From: Corynebacterium choanae
GTDB lineage: Bacteria; Actinomycetota; Actinomycetes; Mycobacteriales; Mycobacteriaceae
Assembly (NCBI RefSeq): GCF_003813965.1
Contig: NZ_CP033896.1
Coordinates: forward strand, 682,001-746,000
Length of the DNA: 64,000 nucleotides
Direction: 5' to 3'
Below the pieces are notes generated by a model. That model ran no database searches. It saw only the letters and a program-made list of their open reading frames with translations, and was not told the origin of the DNA. Made by a program: the position numbers and the translations under genes. Shown one piece after another: positions 54,164-64,000 of the stretch (the first letter of the stretch is position 1; each line of letters begins with the position of its first letter).

Positions 54164-54361
54164 ATGGTTACTGCGGCTGCTGAGGCGACAAGTTCCGATA
54201 GTTGGTTGATTTATCTGCTGTTTATTGCGGCAGGGTTCCTGGTTGGTGGCGCGTGGGCTGCATGGCAGCAGCGCATCATCTGGTTGACGGTGGTCACCGC
54301 GGTGGTGGCTGCAATCGTCGCCGGGGTGGCGCTGACCTGGCTGATCGGGGAGGTTGCATAG
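54164..54361 (+). CDS. Small two-helix membrane protein of the his locus
   Basis: 65 residues starting at the base after the hisB stop codon. Two hydrophobic helices (WLIYLLFIAAGFLVGGAWAA and [20 protein letters not shown]) are joined by a short basic turn (WQQRI). Position matches the small membrane ORF that I recall between hisB and the permease gene in C. glutamicum. The following MFS gene begins 3 bases after its stop, so the two are translationally coupled and may act together. Confidence 0.75.
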   Translation: MVTAAAEATSSDSWLIYLLFIAAGFLVGGAWAAWQQRIIWLTVVTAVVAAIVAGVALTWLIGEVA

Positions 54362-54364
54362 CTC

Positions 54365-56044
54365 GTGGCCAAACCCTTGCACACCGTGGCTGCCGCCGGA
54401 TCCCAGTCGTTGTTGAAAACCCCGGGGATGCTGAAAACACTGCTGGCGGTTGCTAGCGCCTTTGGTTCCTGGTCGCTGCTGCTGCCGGTGGTGCCGCTGG
54501 CCGTGATCCAAGCCGGCGGCTCGGAGACCCTGGCTGGTGGCACCACTGCGGCTTTTATGGCCACCACTGTGGTAACCCAATGGTTCACCCCGCAGCTGGT
54601 GCGCCGCTTCGGCTATATTGCGGTGATGGTAGCCAGTGCGTTCATTTTGGGCGGGCCGTCATTTCTTTATGCGTTTTCGGTCGATCCGCTGCCGGTGCTG
54701 CTGATCTCTGCGGTGCGGGGTGTGGGTTTTGGGGCGATCTGTGTGGCGCAGGCTGCGCTTATTGCGGAACTCGTTGTTCCAGCGCTGCTGGGGAAAGCCT
54801 CTGGCACATTAGGGTTCGTGATCGGTCTGGTGCAAATGATCATGCTGCCGGTGGGGCTGTATTTAGCCGAACATGTCGGCTTCACCTTCACCTATGTCAC
54901 CGCGTCGGTGGTGGCACTTGCTGCAACTGCACTCTGTATCACCTTGCCGAAGGTGGCGCCGGCACCGAAACATGATGTGGCGAATGCTGGCGGGTTGCCG
55001 CCGGTAGCCACCTGGAAACTCATCACCATTCCCGCGTTGGCGGTCGGCACCTTCGCCATGGGATATGGGGCGGTGTCGTCCTTTGTGCCGGCAGCAATCG
55101 GCCAAGCTGATCCAGCGCGGGGCGCCACCATTGCCGGTATTGTGCTGGCGGTTGCCGCCGGTTCACAGATGCTGTGCCGCTATGCGGCAGGACTGATTGC
55201 TGACCGGCGCGGCATGGCTGGGGTCACCACCTTCCCGTCGCTGATTGCCGGGGTGGTTGGTTTGGCGTTGATGGCACTGATTTTGGGGTTTGGTATCTCC
55301 CCATGGTGGATGATTGTTGCGGCCGCCCTCTTCGGTGGCGGCTTCGGGGCGGTGCAAAACGAAGCACTATTGATGATGTTTGCTCGGCTGCCCCGTTCCC
55401 GGGTTACTGACGCATCAGCCCTGTGGAACATGTCCTATGACGGGGGCACCGGGATTGGGGCAGTCGCACTTGGGGTGGTTGCCGGATCGTTAGCCTATGC
55501 GGGAATGTTCGGGGTTGCCGCCGGCATTATCGCCTTCGGCCTATTTAGTGTGTGGATTGATCGGCAACTTGGTCGGCACCGTATCGCGGAACGCAATAAC
55601 ACCCGTGCCCGGCTGCGACAGGTTCCCGCCGCCCGGAAAGCCTACTATGGGGCGAAAGCTGTGGGTCGTGCCTCCAAGAAACCGGTGCATTTTGCCGGTG
55701 ATCTGGCGCGAAGCACGAAACGTGTCGCCGAAACTGGGGTAAAACTCGTCCCCATCGGACACACCAGCAAACCCGGTCAGACTGGTGACACGGCCGACAC
55801 CGGCACCGAAACAGTGGAAATCCGGAATGCGAAAAAAGCCAAAGCAAAACAGCAAGCATTCCGGCGCAAAGACCGCAAACTGCGGCAGCAAACAGGCAGC
55901 ATCGGGCAAGGGGCAGCCACCGATTCCACGAGTAGCGGCGACGCCTCCCGGGCGGAACAATCGGCAGCCCGGCGTGCTGCCGGCCGCAGCGGCCGGGCGG
56001 AACGAAAATTCCTCCGCCGCTTCGACCACGGCGACAACCGCTAG
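54365..56044 (+). CDS. MFS-type transporter with a long basic cytoplasmic tail
   Basis: 559 residues from GTG 54365. About 12 hydrophobic helices are spread over residues 25-400; MFS-like intracellular loops appear as LVRRFGYIAVM and GLIADRRGMAG, and the second half ends with ASALWNMSYDGGTGIGAVAL. After residue about 405 comes a tail of about 150 hydrophilic residues rich in Arg, Lys, Ala and Gln (AKKAKAKQQAFRRKDRKLRQ). It is encoded between hisB and hisH and coupled to the small membrane protein before it. Histidine, a precursor or an unrelated compound could be the substrate; the sequence does not say. Confidence 0.85.
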   Translation: MAKPLHTVAAAGSQSLLKTPGMLKTLLAVASAFGSWSLLLPVVPLAVIQAGGSETLAGGTTAAFMATTVVTQWFTPQLVRRFGYIAVMVASAFILGGPSFLYAFSVDPLPVLLISAVRGVGFGAICVAQAALIAELVVPALLGKASGTLGFVIGLVQMIMLPVGLYLAEHVGFTFTYVTASVVALAATALCITLPKVAPAPKHDVANAGGLPPVATWKLITIPALAVGTFAMGYGAVSSFVPAAIGQADPARGATIAGIVLAVAAGSQMLCRYAAGLIADRRGMAGVTTFPSLIAGVVGLALMALILGFGISPWWMIVAAALFGGGFGAVQNEALLMMFARLPRSRVTDASALWNMSYDGGTGIGAVALGVVAGSLAYAGMFGVAAGIIAFGLFSVWIDRQLGRHRIAERNNTRARLRQVPAARKAYYGAKAVGRASKKPVHFAGDLARSTKRVAETGVKLVPIGHTSKPGQTGDTADTGTETVEIRNAKKAKAKQQAFRRKDRKLRQQTGSIGQGAATDSTSSGDASRAEQSAARRAAGRSGRAERKFLRRFDHGDNR

Positions 56045-56321
56045 AGTGCGCCTGGCTGCCGGTGCATCGCCGCCCAACCCCACATCGTTGCCAGTGATCA
56101 CCCTCACACAATAGGAGGTATCCCCAAAAGACCAGGCATGTGCCGACCGGCTCGCCTACAATTTGGGCGAACCCTGAACGCTTCGCCCGCCGCAATGTTA
56201 CTGTGGCCGACCCGTGATGATGTTGGCGCCGCCTGACATCCAGTCGCTTTAACCCAACGTGGCCGGCGCCGCATCGTAGGAATTCAGCAACCCGTGAACG
56301 TTTTCACTCAAAGGAATCTGG

Positions 56322-56960
56322 ATGACGAAACCAACCGTTGCCCTGCTCGACTATGGGGCAGGCAACCTTCGATCCGCCTACCGGGCACTGGTGCGCACCG
56401 GTGCTGAGGTAACAGTCACCAGCGACCCGGATACAGTCCTGGGCGCCGACGGGCTTGTTGTTCCCGGGGTGGGGGCGTTTGCCGCCTGTATGCAAGGGCT
56501 GCAAGCTATTTATGGGCCACGGCTGATCGGCCAACGGCTGGCCGGTGGCCGGCCAGTACTTGGGATCTGTGTCGGCATGCAGGTGATGTTCACCACCGGT
56601 GATGAACATGGCATCACCGCTCGCGGCTGTGACCAGTGGCCCGGCCAAGTGGAACGGCTACACAGCGATCGGCTACCCCACATGGGTTGGAACACGGTAG
56701 AACAACCCGCCGACTCCACGATGTTCGCTGGAATCGACCACGATGCACGCTTCTATTTCGTGCACTCCTATGGGGTGCGGGAATTCCCTGCCGAAACCGA
56801 CGACATTATCGCCCCACCGAAAGTCGCGTGGGCATCCCACGGCGGTGACCGATTCGTGGCCGCAGTCGACAACGATGCGCTGTGGGCATGCCAATTCCAT
56901 CCGGAAAAATCTGGCGAAGTTGGCCTGCAGCTGCTCACCAACTGGGTTGGAATCCTGTAG
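56322..56960 (+). CDS. hisH: Imidazole glycerol phosphate synthase, glutaminase subunit
   Basis: 212 residues from ATG 56322, preceded by AAAGGAATC. A class-I glutamine amidotransferase: [20 protein letters not shown], oxyanion strand VVPGVGAF, the nucleophile Cys in [29 protein letters not shown], and the His/Glu of the triad in [18 protein letters not shown]. It supplies ammonia to HisF, which is encoded 1.1 kb downstream. A gap of 277 bases separates it from the permease gene. Confidence 0.95.
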   Translation: MTKPTVALLDYGAGNLRSAYRALVRTGAEVTVTSDPDTVLGADGLVVPGVGAFAACMQGLQAIYGPRLIGQRLAGGRPVLGICVGMQVMFTTGDEHGITARGCDQWPGQVERLHSDRLPHMGWNTVEQPADSTMFAGIDHDARFYFVHSYGVREFPAETDDIIAPPKVAWASHGGDRFVAAVDNDALWACQFHPEKSGEVGLQLLTNWVGIL

Positions 56961-57080
56961 CAACCACACCCAGCCCCTGCAATAAGAACACCCCGACGCT
57001 TTGCGCAGCATCACGTTCTTCGACACCATCCGCCCCACCAGGTGCATACCACCAGACCTGCACAGAGAGCGAACATTATC

Positions 57081-57845
57081 ATGACGAGCGCATTTACCAT
57101 CCTGCCGGCGGTCGACGTCGTCGGCGGTCAAGCCGTCCGCCTATCCCAGGGCGAAGCCGGCAGCGAAACCATCTACGGCACCCCGCTTGAGGCGGCGATC
57201 CGCTGGCAAGAAGCCGGCGCCACTTGGTTACACTTCGTCGATCTTGACGCCGCATTTGGCCGCGGCTCCAACCATGAACTCATGGCAGAAGTTGTCAACC
57301 AGCTCGACATTGCGGTGGAACTCACCGGCGGAATCCGCGACGATGCCAGCCTTGAAAGAGCATTAGCGACCGGCTGTGCACGAGTCAACATTGGCACCGC
57401 CGCCCTTACCAACCCGGATTGGACAGCCCACGCAATCCGCACCTACGGGGATCGGATCGCCATCGGTTTAGATGTAAAACTCATCGACGGACAATGGCGG
57501 GCGCGCGGCAACGGTTGGACCACCGACGGCGGCGACCTGTGGGAAGTGCTCGAACGTTTCGATTCCCAAGGGGTATCCCGGCTGGTCGTCACCGATGTGG
57601 GACGTGACGGTATGCTCACCGGACCAAATATTGCGCTCCTGCGTGATGTGGCAGCCGCAACCGATGCTCGCGTTACTGTCTCCGGGGGGATCGCCACCCT
57701 TGCCGATGTGGTTGAAAGCGCCCAATATTTGGACGAAGGAATCGACTCGGTGATTGTGGGCAAAGCGCTCTACGAAGAACAATTCACCCTGCAAGAAGCC
57801 CTTGCTGCAGTCAGCGGAATCCACAATCCGGCCGGACACTCCTAA
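57081..57845 (+). CDS. hisA: Phosphoribosyl-formimino-AICAR-phosphate isomerase
   Basis: 254 residues from ATG 57081 ([20 protein letters not shown]). A TIM-barrel enzyme with Asp in [46 protein letters not shown], and the second catalytic Asp in [16 protein letters not shown]. Phosphate loops [11 protein letters not shown] and IVGKALYE follow. In many actinobacteria the enzyme is PriA, which also does the TrpF step. The trpC in this window has no TrpF domain, so bifunctionality is worth considering, but I cannot settle it by eye. Confidence 0.93.
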   Translation: MTSAFTILPAVDVVGGQAVRLSQGEAGSETIYGTPLEAAIRWQEAGATWLHFVDLDAAFGRGSNHELMAEVVNQLDIAVELTGGIRDDASLERALATGCARVNIGTAALTNPDWTAHAIRTYGDRIAIGLDVKLIDGQWRARGNGWTTDGGDLWEVLERFDSQGVSRLVVTDVGRDGMLTGPNIALLRDVAAATDARVTVSGGIATLADVVESAQYLDEGIDSVIVGKALYEEQFTLQEALAAVSGIHNPAGHS

Positions 57846-58083
57846 CTAGCAGGTGCAGCGCACAACAACCCCCAACCGGCACCTTAGCCGCCTGCTGTCA
57901 GTCGCACCACAACCGCTCAGCGGCACCCCACCACCAGCAACCACCCACCCTCTTCCACCTGACACCGATTGCCACCAACGGTGACAACCACTCCCACAGC
58001 CAACAGATGGACATACTCCATCCGCAACCTATCGGCTGCGGTGTGTAACCGGAAAAAACCAACAGAAACCCACATCAATCATC
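57846..58083 (+). other. C/A-rich, G-poor spacer between hisA and hisF
   Basis: About 240 bases whose transcript-sense strand is dominated by C and A (CCCCACCACCAGCAACCACC and similar), much like the ftsE-ftsX spacer. No impA-like gene is present here, in contrast to what I recall for C. glutamicum. No hairpin is obvious. Confidence 0.4.
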
Positions 58084-58869
58084 ATGAGTCTTGCAGTGCG
58101 TGTCATCCCCTGTCTGGATGTTGACAATGGCCGAGTAGTCAAAGGCGTCAACTTTGCAAACCTCGCTGACGCCGGTGACCCGGTAGAGCTCGCCGCCCGC
58201 TACGGAACAAGCGGCGCGGATGAACTCACCTTTCTCGACGTATCCGCCTCCACCGCGGGACGCGGAACCATGCTCGAGGTGGTGCGGCGAACCGCCGACA
58301 CAGTATTTATTCCCGTGACGGTCGGCGGCGGTGTGCGCAGCGTCGATGATGTGCGAACACTGCTGCGCGCCGGGGCGGATAAGGTGAGCGTCAATACGGC
58401 AGCAATCGCCGATCCGGGGGTGCTGCAAGCAATGGCACAGCAGTTTGGTTCCCAATGCATTGTGCTTTCCGTTGATGCACGGCGGGTACCAGCTGGGGGG
58501 AAGCCGCAACCATCTGGTTTTGAAGTCACCACCCATGGCGGCACCCGAAGCGCCGAAATAGATGCCCTGTGGTGGGCGAAAAAAGCTGCCTCACTTGGGG
58601 TGGGGGAGATCCTGTTGAATTCGATGGATGCTGACGGCACAAAACAAGGCTTCGACACGGAACTGATTACCGCCTGCCGGGCAGCAGTCGATGTGCCGAT
58701 TATTGCCTCTGGTGGGGCCGGCGCTGCCACCGATTTTCCACCGGCGATTGCCGCCGGTGCGGATGCAGTACTTGCCGCATCAATATTCCACTTTGGGGAA
58801 GTTAGCATCGCCGAAGTCAAAACGTGCCTGCATGATGCCGGCTATCCGGTTCGTACCACTCTGGCATAG
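58084..58869 (+). CDS. hisF: Imidazole glycerol phosphate synthase, cyclase subunit
   Basis: 261 residues from ATG 58084. TIM barrel with the catalytic Asp in [20 protein letters not shown], then [34 protein letters not shown] and [15 protein letters not shown]. The second catalytic Asp is in [17 protein letters not shown], followed by the phosphate loops IIASGGAGA and [12 protein letters not shown]. Forms the HisF-HisH synthase, making IGP and AICAR. Confidence 0.96.
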   Translation: MSLAVRVIPCLDVDNGRVVKGVNFANLADAGDPVELAARYGTSGADELTFLDVSASTAGRGTMLEVVRRTADTVFIPVTVGGGVRSVDDVRTLLRAGADKVSVNTAAIADPGVLQAMAQQFGSQCIVLSVDARRVPAGGKPQPSGFEVTTHGGTRSAEIDALWWAKKAASLGVGEILLNSMDADGTKQGFDTELITACRAAVDVPIIASGGAGAATDFPPAIAAGADAVLAASIFHFGEVSIAEVKTCLHDAGYPVRTTLA

Positions 58870-59030
58870 GTGGGTGCACCGGGCAGCCGCAACGAGTAGC
58901 GGCGCCTATTCACACCGCCAAGCCTCAGCCCCAGGCGGCCCAGGTGCAGTCGGTGCTGGAGTAACCATTGCGGCAGGATGGCCTGCAATGCCAATTGAAA
59001 CTTTTTTACGCGAAGAAATGGTTGATAATC

Positions 59031-59420
59031 ATGCCAGTATTCGACGGTGACCTACAGCCAGCTGATGCCCTTCTCGATCCGGCGATCGCCAACTTGGTGA
59101 CCTTCAATGAGCAAGGTCTCGTGCCATGTGTGGTGCAAGATGCCACCAGCAAACGGGTACTCATGATGGCCTGGATGGATGATCATGCCTTGGCATACAC
59201 CTTGGCGACGCGTCGCGGCACTTACTATTCCCGGTCGCGGCAAGAATATTGGGTGAAAGGTCTGACTTCAGGAAACACCCAATATGTGCGGCAGGTGGCT
59301 GTCGACTGTGACGGCGACACGGTGCTGTTGACCATCGACCAGCAAGGTGGGGCTTGCCATACTGGTGCCACATCTTGTTTTGACACCGCCACATTGCTCA
59401 CCGACCCGGCTGGCCGCTAG
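59031..59420 (+). CDS. hisI: Phosphoribosyl-AMP cyclohydrolase
   Basis: 129 residues from ATG 59031 ([16 protein letters not shown]); the frame is open 21 codons upstream without support. Motifs: [59 protein letters not shown] (zinc/magnesium Asp and Cys) and [15 protein letters not shown]. There is no fused HisE domain, so the pyrophosphohydrolase is encoded elsewhere. Last his gene of the locus, 161 bases after hisF. Confidence 0.94.
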   Translation: MPVFDGDLQPADALLDPAIANLVTFNEQGLVPCVVQDATSKRVLMMAWMDDHALAYTLATRRGTYYSRSRQEYWVKGLTSGNTQYVRQVAVDCDGDTVLLTIDQQGGACHTGATSCFDTATLLTDPAGR

Positions 59421-59880
59421 CAGCCGATACCAGTGCCCAGCCGGTGGGTGGGCGAGTGGCTGCGCCCCTATAAAGTATGCACGTTGTACTACTACCTCAA
59501 GTCCCATTCCGAATTGTGAGATCGCAGCACTAACCAATCGTTGGAAGCGGCCGTGTGGGGCACCGGTATCAGCGATGGTGCACACACCTGGAGACCTGTA
59601 TTGGGCATGAATTCTTGGTGGATCACTACTTTGTTGCCTTTTTGGCGCATCCAGCGTGGTTGCGCTGCTGCAGCTGCACGCCCACTGTGGTGGATACTAT
59701 GGCTTTCTTCTTTGGCTGTTTGGGTTGCACGTCGCCGCCCTGGGAAGAAGCTCGAAGCCGGGCACTGGAAAGGCGGCGAAGTGCGCTTGGTTTTTGGAAG
59801 CCGTATAGAATTGATCCATTGTTGTTGATATCGCTAACCGGTATCGCACCCTGCCGGGTCTGTGTAAGGAGCGTCACGTC
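59421..59880 (+). other. hisI to trp-associated gene intergenic region
   Basis: About 460 bases. Two overlapping plus-strand frames (59541-59828 and 59555-59920) contain fragments that look protein-like, such as RSALGFWKPYRIDPLLL, but neither has a good start or family. A decayed small membrane-protein gene is possible. Confidence 0.3.
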
Positions 59881-60567
59881 ATGCAAGCATCTTCCTCATC
59901 ATCATCGCGGCATCGGCTAGGGATTGTGATGTTGGCAGTCGGGGCGCTGCTGTTGTGGATTGCTTCACGCCTGCCGTGGGTGACAGTTACCGCATTTGAC
60001 GATAAGGCTGGGGATGTCACCCGGGTACTTTCCGGTGGGGCGTGGGCAACAGAACTGACTGGTGTCGCACTCGGGCTTACCGCGGCATGTGTGGCGTTAC
60101 TTGTGGTTCGCCCGGCTGCGAAACGTGTTGTTGCACTCTTTTCTGCGATACTCGCCGGCTGGATTTCCTGGCGGCCGATGTCCATGCTGGTTGCTGGGGC
60201 GGATCCGCAACGGGCAAAAGATCTCTTGGTGCACGGTCTTGCCACCCAGAAAACCACCGATCCACAGCTGCTCAATGCTTGGGCTGACCTGCAGACTGTG
60301 GAGACTCACCAGCTAGGGCCTGTAGTGGCGTTGCTCGGTGCTGCTGCGGCGCTGGTTGGCGCCGTGGTGTGTAGTCGACAACCGCGCACCCCGGCGGTAG
60401 TGACTGATCGTTTTGAGCAGCGCAGCGCGGAGCAAACAGTGTTGGATGATTTAGCGCAAGCACCCGATTCGCCCCGTTTGATGTGGGATGCGTTGGATCA
60501 CGATGTTGACCCAACCACTGTGCACACCAGCGACGAGCAGTCGAATACAGCACCGAGAAACCCGTAA
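59881..60567 (+). CDS. Trp-biosynthesis-associated membrane protein (TIGR02234-like)
   Basis: 228 residues from ATG 59881, preceded by AAGGAGCG. Four hydrophobic helices (GIVMLAVGALLLWIASRLPW, ATELTGVALGLTAACVALLV, VVALFSAILAGWISW, LGPVVALLGAAAALVGAVVC) and a 60-residue acidic cytoplasmic tail. The SRLPWVTV motif after helix 1 and the position next to trpC fit the actinobacterial family found inside trp operons. Its role is unknown. Here only trpC of the trp genes remains beside it. Confidence 0.8.
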   Translation: MQASSSSSSRHRLGIVMLAVGALLLWIASRLPWVTVTAFDDKAGDVTRVLSGGAWATELTGVALGLTAACVALLVVRPAAKRVVALFSAILAGWISWRPMSMLVAGADPQRAKDLLVHGLATQKTTDPQLLNAWADLQTVETHQLGPVVALLGAAAALVGAVVCSRQPRTPAVVTDRFEQRSAEQTVLDDLAQAPDSPRLMWDALDHDVDPTTVHTSDEQSNTAPRNP

Positions 60568-60706
60568 ATAAGCTGGCGATTGCTAACATCGCTGGCATGG
60601 TGGTGGTGGACGGAAATTTTTATATCTCGTGCCCAGATCTTAAAGTAGGTGCTGTGCCACCACATGTGCCTTTTCAGACAGGTCGGTCCACCGAGGGGAT
60701 GCCAAG

Positions 60707-61528
60707 ATGATTGACGTGTTCTCACAGATCATCGCTGGGGTGAGTGCCGATGTGGCGGAACGGGAAGCGGCGATCAGTTTCGCCGATATGAAGGCGATGA
60801 GTAAAGCGGTCCCACCACCGCGGGATGTGGTTCGTGCTTTGGGGGCGCAAGGCTGCGGGGTGATCGCCGAGATTAAACGTGCCGATCCGCTGACTGGATT
60901 GTTGGCCGACATTGAACAGCCTTCCGCATTGGCTGAAGCCTATGTCGCCGGTGGGGCGCGGATGATTAGTTGTCACACTGAACGTCGCCGTTTTGCTGGT
61001 TCATTAGAAGATATGGCGGCAGTCCGGCAGGTCGTTGATGTGCCGATTATGTGCCGAGATTTTATTGTCGACCCGTATCAAATTCATGAGGCTCGCTATT
61101 TTGGTGCCGACATGGTTCCGTTGCTGGTGAGCGTGCTGGATGAGCCGCGGCTTTCTGCGTTGCTTGACCGGATTGAATCCTTAGGGATGACTGCCCTGGT
61201 GGAGATCCAAACTCCGGATGAGGCGAGTTTGGCGATTGCCTGCGGGGCGAAAGTGATCGGGATTAACGCCCGAAATTTGCGGACGAGGGAAGTCAACCGG
61301 GGGATTTTTGCTGATATTGCCCCCGGGTTGCCGGAGGAAGTCATCAAAATTGCACTTTCTGGGGTGCGCACCTCGCGGGATTTGATGAGCTATGCCGGGG
61401 CGGGTGCCGATGCGGTAGTCATCGGTGCGAATTTGGTGACCAGTGATGATCCTGCGGCGATGTGCCGTACTTTGGTTGCGGCTGGGATGCATCCATCCTG
61501 TCCTTCGGCGCGAAGTTTCCAACACTAG
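60707..61528 (+). CDS. trpC: Indole-3-glycerol-phosphate synthase
   Basis: 273 residues from ATG 60707. TIM-barrel enzyme of tryptophan synthesis. Motifs: [20 protein letters not shown] (catalytic Lys), [39 protein letters not shown] (Lys/Asp region), [33 protein letters not shown] and [11 protein letters not shown]. The usual SPSKG-type loop reads KRADPLTG and CHTERRRF stands where the family has LTDxxxF, so it is a diverged member. There is no TrpF domain. trpA and trpB are not adjacent: lgt follows directly. Confidence 0.87.
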   Translation: MIDVFSQIIAGVSADVAEREAAISFADMKAMSKAVPPPRDVVRALGAQGCGVIAEIKRADPLTGLLADIEQPSALAEAYVAGGARMISCHTERRRFAGSLEDMAAVRQVVDVPIMCRDFIVDPYQIHEARYFGADMVPLLVSVLDEPRLSALLDRIESLGMTALVEIQTPDEASLAIACGAKVIGINARNLRTREVNRGIFADIAPGLPEEVIKIALSGVRTSRDLMSYAGAGADAVVIGANLVTSDDPAAMCRTLVAAGMHPSCPSARSFQH

Positions 61529-61769
61529 CCGTCGCGGCATATCCCTGGTTACCAGGCAAGCATGTGCGGGTTTTCCTCGTGATCTTTGCTTGTGGCCTTG
61601 GTCAGATGTTTCCCGATTTTCGGGGCGTTACCGTGGCGGTGTTTGCCCATGGTGCATACCCTGTGTGCCGGTGACGGTGCGGTGGTCGGTTGCTGGAGTG
61701 TCCGGGTTTGGCATGCTAGATGGTCCTGCTGTGTTTGATTGTGGCAGGGTGCATCTACAATGGCGCGTT

Positions 61770-62747
61770 ATGGATTCTCTGCTACTTGCTGCGTTGCCAT
61801 CCCCACCTCAGGGGGTGTGGTATTTCGGCCCTATTCCTATTCGCGCCTATGCGCTGTGCATTATTGTCGGGGTGATTATTGCCGCTGGGTTGACTAAGTA
61901 TCGCTACCAGAAGCGGGGTGGATTGGGTGAGGTTGTTCTCGATGCGGTCATCGTCATTGTGCCTGCTGGCATTATTGGTGGGCGCGCCTATCATGTGGCC
62001 ACAGATCATGAGAAATATTTTTGTGACGGCTGTAATCCGTGGGATGTGCTGAAAGTTACCAATGGGGGATTGGGGATTATTGGGGCGGTCGCTTTTGGGG
62101 TGTTGTGTGTGTGGATCATGATGCGGCGGAAGGGGTTGCCGCTTGCCCCGTTGGCTGATGCGGCTGCTCCGGGGATTGTGCTGGCGCAGGGTATTGGCCG
62201 GCTGGGGAACTGGTTTAACCAGGAACTTTATGGTCATCCGACGAATCTGCCGTGGGCGCTGGAGATTTATCAGCGGGTGCGTCCGGATGGTTCGTTATCC
62301 ACCATGTATGGGCATTCCACCGGACAGGTGATTGCCACGGTGCATCCAACGTTTTTATATGAGCTGGTGTGCAATGTGCTGTGCTGCGTGGTGTTGATCG
62401 TGCTGGATCGACGACTCACCTTGGGGCATGGGCGCGTCTTTGCGCTGTATATGGCCGGCTATGGGCTGGGACGTTTTGTGGTGGAGTCGTTCCGCGCCGA
62501 CCCAGCAACACTGGTGTTTGGTCTGCGGATTAACACAATCACCTCAGCGTTGCTGGTGGTGGCAGGTTTGCTGTTGTTTGCACTGTTGCGCCGCGGGCGG
62601 GAAACCCCGCTGGAGGTTACCCCACCGACGAGTCGGGCGGTGGTACAGCTGCGCAGCAGGGCGGAATCTGCTGCTGCAGCAGGTGCGGCGGCTGGTCGTC
62701 GGGAGGGGCGACCAAATGATGCAGGTATTGGTGATGGTACCCCATAA
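61770..62747 (+). CDS. lgt: Prolipoprotein diacylglyceryl transferase
   Basis: 325 residues from ATG 61770 ([20 protein letters not shown]); the long open frame upstream overlaps trpC and is not used. A seven-helix membrane enzyme that attaches diacylglycerol to lipobox cysteines. Signatures: [48 protein letters not shown], the Lgt signature [26 protein letters not shown] and [12 protein letters not shown] low-complexity Ala/Arg-rich cytoplasmic tail ends the protein. It would modify the three lipoproteins in this window. Neighbours trpC and pyk match the actinobacterial order. Confidence 0.95.
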   Translation: MDSLLLAALPSPPQGVWYFGPIPIRAYALCIIVGVIIAAGLTKYRYQKRGGLGEVVLDAVIVIVPAGIIGGRAYHVATDHEKYFCDGCNPWDVLKVTNGGLGIIGAVAFGVLCVWIMMRRKGLPLAPLADAAAPGIVLAQGIGRLGNWFNQELYGHPTNLPWALEIYQRVRPDGSLSTMYGHSTGQVIATVHPTFLYELVCNVLCCVVLIVLDRRLTLGHGRVFALYMAGYGLGRFVVESFRADPATLVFGLRINTITSALLVVAGLLLFALLRRGRETPLEVTPPTSRAVVQLRSRAESAAAAGAAAGRREGRPNDAGIGDGTP

Positions 62748-62776
62748 GGGGTAGCGCGGATCAGGGGTACTTGTTG

Positions 62777-62824
62777 TGGCCACCAGCCTTGCCGGTTGTT
62801 CCGGTTGTGCTGGTGGCCATTTTG
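62777..62824 (+). terminator. lgt terminator
   Basis: TGGCCACCAGC (62777-62787) pairs perfectly with GCTGGTGGCCA (62809-62819), followed by TTTTG. Confidence 0.82.
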
Positions 62825-63417
62825 TGTCGCCGGCAGGGCGGCGGGTGGGGCGGGGGTAGGAATAGCTGGCCGCAACCGGGGATGAGTGGCGCCCTGCGCG
62901 GATGGGTGGGCGTTTCACTATGCGGTGCGTTGCTGTGGGGGTGAAACCCTTGGGTAGCCGTTGGTGATCTGCTTGGCCACCGCTGCCGCATCGGTCGTTG
63001 TCCTGCCAATGTTTTATCGAGGATCTTCGTTGTGCAGGCGTTCCCTCAAGGGATGCGGAAGATGCCATACCCAGGGGGCATCTGGTCGGTATGTGGCGCG
63101 AACGATTGATGCCGGGGGCGGTGTGCGGCCGGAACATGCAACCCGGCGGGCTCCGATTGGGGAGCTGAGTTGGTGGCGGGGAAGGGTTGTTGGTCGGGTG
63201 TCTGGGGCTGATGTGGGAAATGTGACGAATACCGCCAATTGTGGTGTTGTTGCTCTTTCCCACAACAAAAATGTCCGATTTCTTTTGATTGTGCCTGCTC
63301 GGGCATATGTCTGATGGGTGTTGTTCGTCACGCTTTCTGCTGCGCAGCAGCATATGGTCGCACCTTTTCGGTGGGGTGTGTGGCAAAACCCAGGGTGATA
63401 GGTCTACATTGGAAATC
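62825..63417 (+). other. Region upstream of pyk
   Basis: About 590 bases holding the pyk promoter. A long minus-strand frame (62544-63524) covers it but also lies across lgt and pyk and has no recognisable content. No RNA or repeat found. Confidence 0.3.
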
Positions 63418-64000
63418 GTGGAAAGACGAACGAAGATTGTATGTACGCTAGGTCCTGCGGTGGCAAGCAAAGAAGCCATCGTGGAACTAGTCGAATCGGG
63501 CATGGATGTTGCCCGTCTCAACATGTCGCATGGCGACTACAGCGACCATGAGCAGAACTATCAGTGGGTGCGGGAAGCCACCGACGAAACCGGACATGCG
63601 GTCGGTGTGTTGGCTGACCTGCAGGGCCCGAAAATTCGCCTGGGTCGGTTTACCGACGGGTCGACGTTCTGGGCGACCGGTGAACGGGTACGCATCACCG
63701 TAGATGACGTGCCAGGAACCCACGACCGGGTCTCCACCACCTACAAGGGATTGGCTAAGGATGCCAAACCAGGCGATCGCCTGCTCGTCGACGACGGCAA
63801 GGTTGGCCTGGTCTGTGTTGAGGTTGACGGCAACGATGTTGTGTGCGAAGTCACCGAAGGCGGTCCGGTCTCTAACAACAAGGGTGTATCCCTGCCGGGC
63901 ATGGACATCTCTGTGCCGGCGTTGAGCGAAAAAGACAAAGAAGACCTCGAATTCGCACTGAATTTGGGCGTGGACTTCATCGCCCTGTCCTTTGTGCGTT
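63418..64000 (+). CDS. pyk: Pyruvate kinase (partial, 3' end outside window)
   Basis: GTG 63418 opens MERRTKIVCTLGPAVASKEA and the frame runs off the right edge after 194 residues. Pyruvate-kinase blocks are clear: RLNMSHGDYSDHEQNYQWVR (substrate-binding Arg and Asn), VLADLQGPKIRLGRF, the B-domain with GDRLLVDDGKVGLV, and the return to the barrel NNKGVSLPGMDISVPALSEK and GVDFIALSFVR. It makes pyruvate and ATP from phosphoenolpyruvate; pyruvate is also a transcarboxylase substrate. TTG 63409 is an alternative start. Confidence 0.95.
   Translation, partial: MERRTKIVCTLGPAVASKEAIVELVESGMDVARLNMSHGDYSDHEQNYQWVREATDETGHAVGVLADLQGPKIRLGRFTDGSTFWATGERVRITVDDVPGTHDRVSTTYKGLAKDAKPGDRLLVDDGKVGLVCVEVDGNDVVCEVTEGGPVSNNKGVSLPGMDISVPALSEKDKEDLEFALNLGVDFIALSFVR

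Noticed and set aside
62544..63524. 326-codon minus-strand frame over lgt and pyk ends
   Set aside because: Antisense to two certain genes and compositionally random.

Overview
The window looks like a chromosomal segment of a Corynebacterium-type actinobacterium. The evidence is a high-GC coding style with many GTG and TTG starts, an ssrA proteolysis tag of the AExxQRDYALAA type, and pyruvate kinase, RF2, FtsEX, TreYZ and His proteins that read like corynebacterial homologues. The order prfB-ftsE-ftsX-smpB, and the order treZ ... relS/treY ... glgX ... hisD ... hisI-trpC-lgt-pyk, match what I recall of two separate blocks in C. glutamicum. Here the two blocks are joined at ssrA. This comparison is from memory and was not computed.

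Layout. 1-713 (-) is the 5' part of an iron/siderophore-type binding lipoprotein. 1045-3085 holds an unrecognised Rossmann-like protein and a small exported protein. 3661-7983 is a complete Propionibacterium-style transcarboxylase cluster: 5S, 12S, a small coiled-coil ORF and the 1.3S biotin carrier. 8754-10088 is a secreted trypsin-like protease. 10351-12253 (-) holds two inositol-monophosphatase-family genes, the first HisN-like. 12253-16261 is prfB, ftsE, ftsX and smpB. 16503-17765 is a membrane protein with a Trp/Pro/Asp-rich repeat. 18092-18463 is ssrA (tmRNA).

Island. From about 18.5 to 28.1 kb lies accessory DNA directly downstream of ssrA. It has a decayed IS1249-type element whose left terminal repeat is tandemly duplicated, fragments of a phage head module (scaffold, decoration protein, start of a capsid-like gene), and a translationally coupled pair encoding two large AddB/AddA-like helicase-nuclease proteins. 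This pair is the best candidate in the window for an under-described system, either an alternative end-processing machine or a phage-defence module.

Core metabolism. 28.4-44.8 kb carries treZ, a YigZ-family gene, an S4 RNA-binding protein, a small alarmone synthetase, treY, a BRCT protein and glgX. GlgX, TreY and TreZ together give the glycogen-to-trehalose route. 45.4-50.4 kb carries a TetR regulator, the second of two related low-complexity lipoproteins, biotin synthase, the probable biotin synthase auxiliary protein BsaP, and a membrane protein. The biotin genes supply the cofactor of the transcarboxylase. 50.6-59.4 kb is the histidine locus hisD-C-B-(small membrane protein)-(MFS permease)-H-A-F-I. 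59.9-64 kb carries a trp-associated membrane protein, a lone trpC, lgt and the start of pyk, which looks like a relic of an ancestral his-trp-lgt-pyk arrangement. Intergenic gaps are unusually wide, even inside normally compact operons, and several contain strong hairpin terminators.
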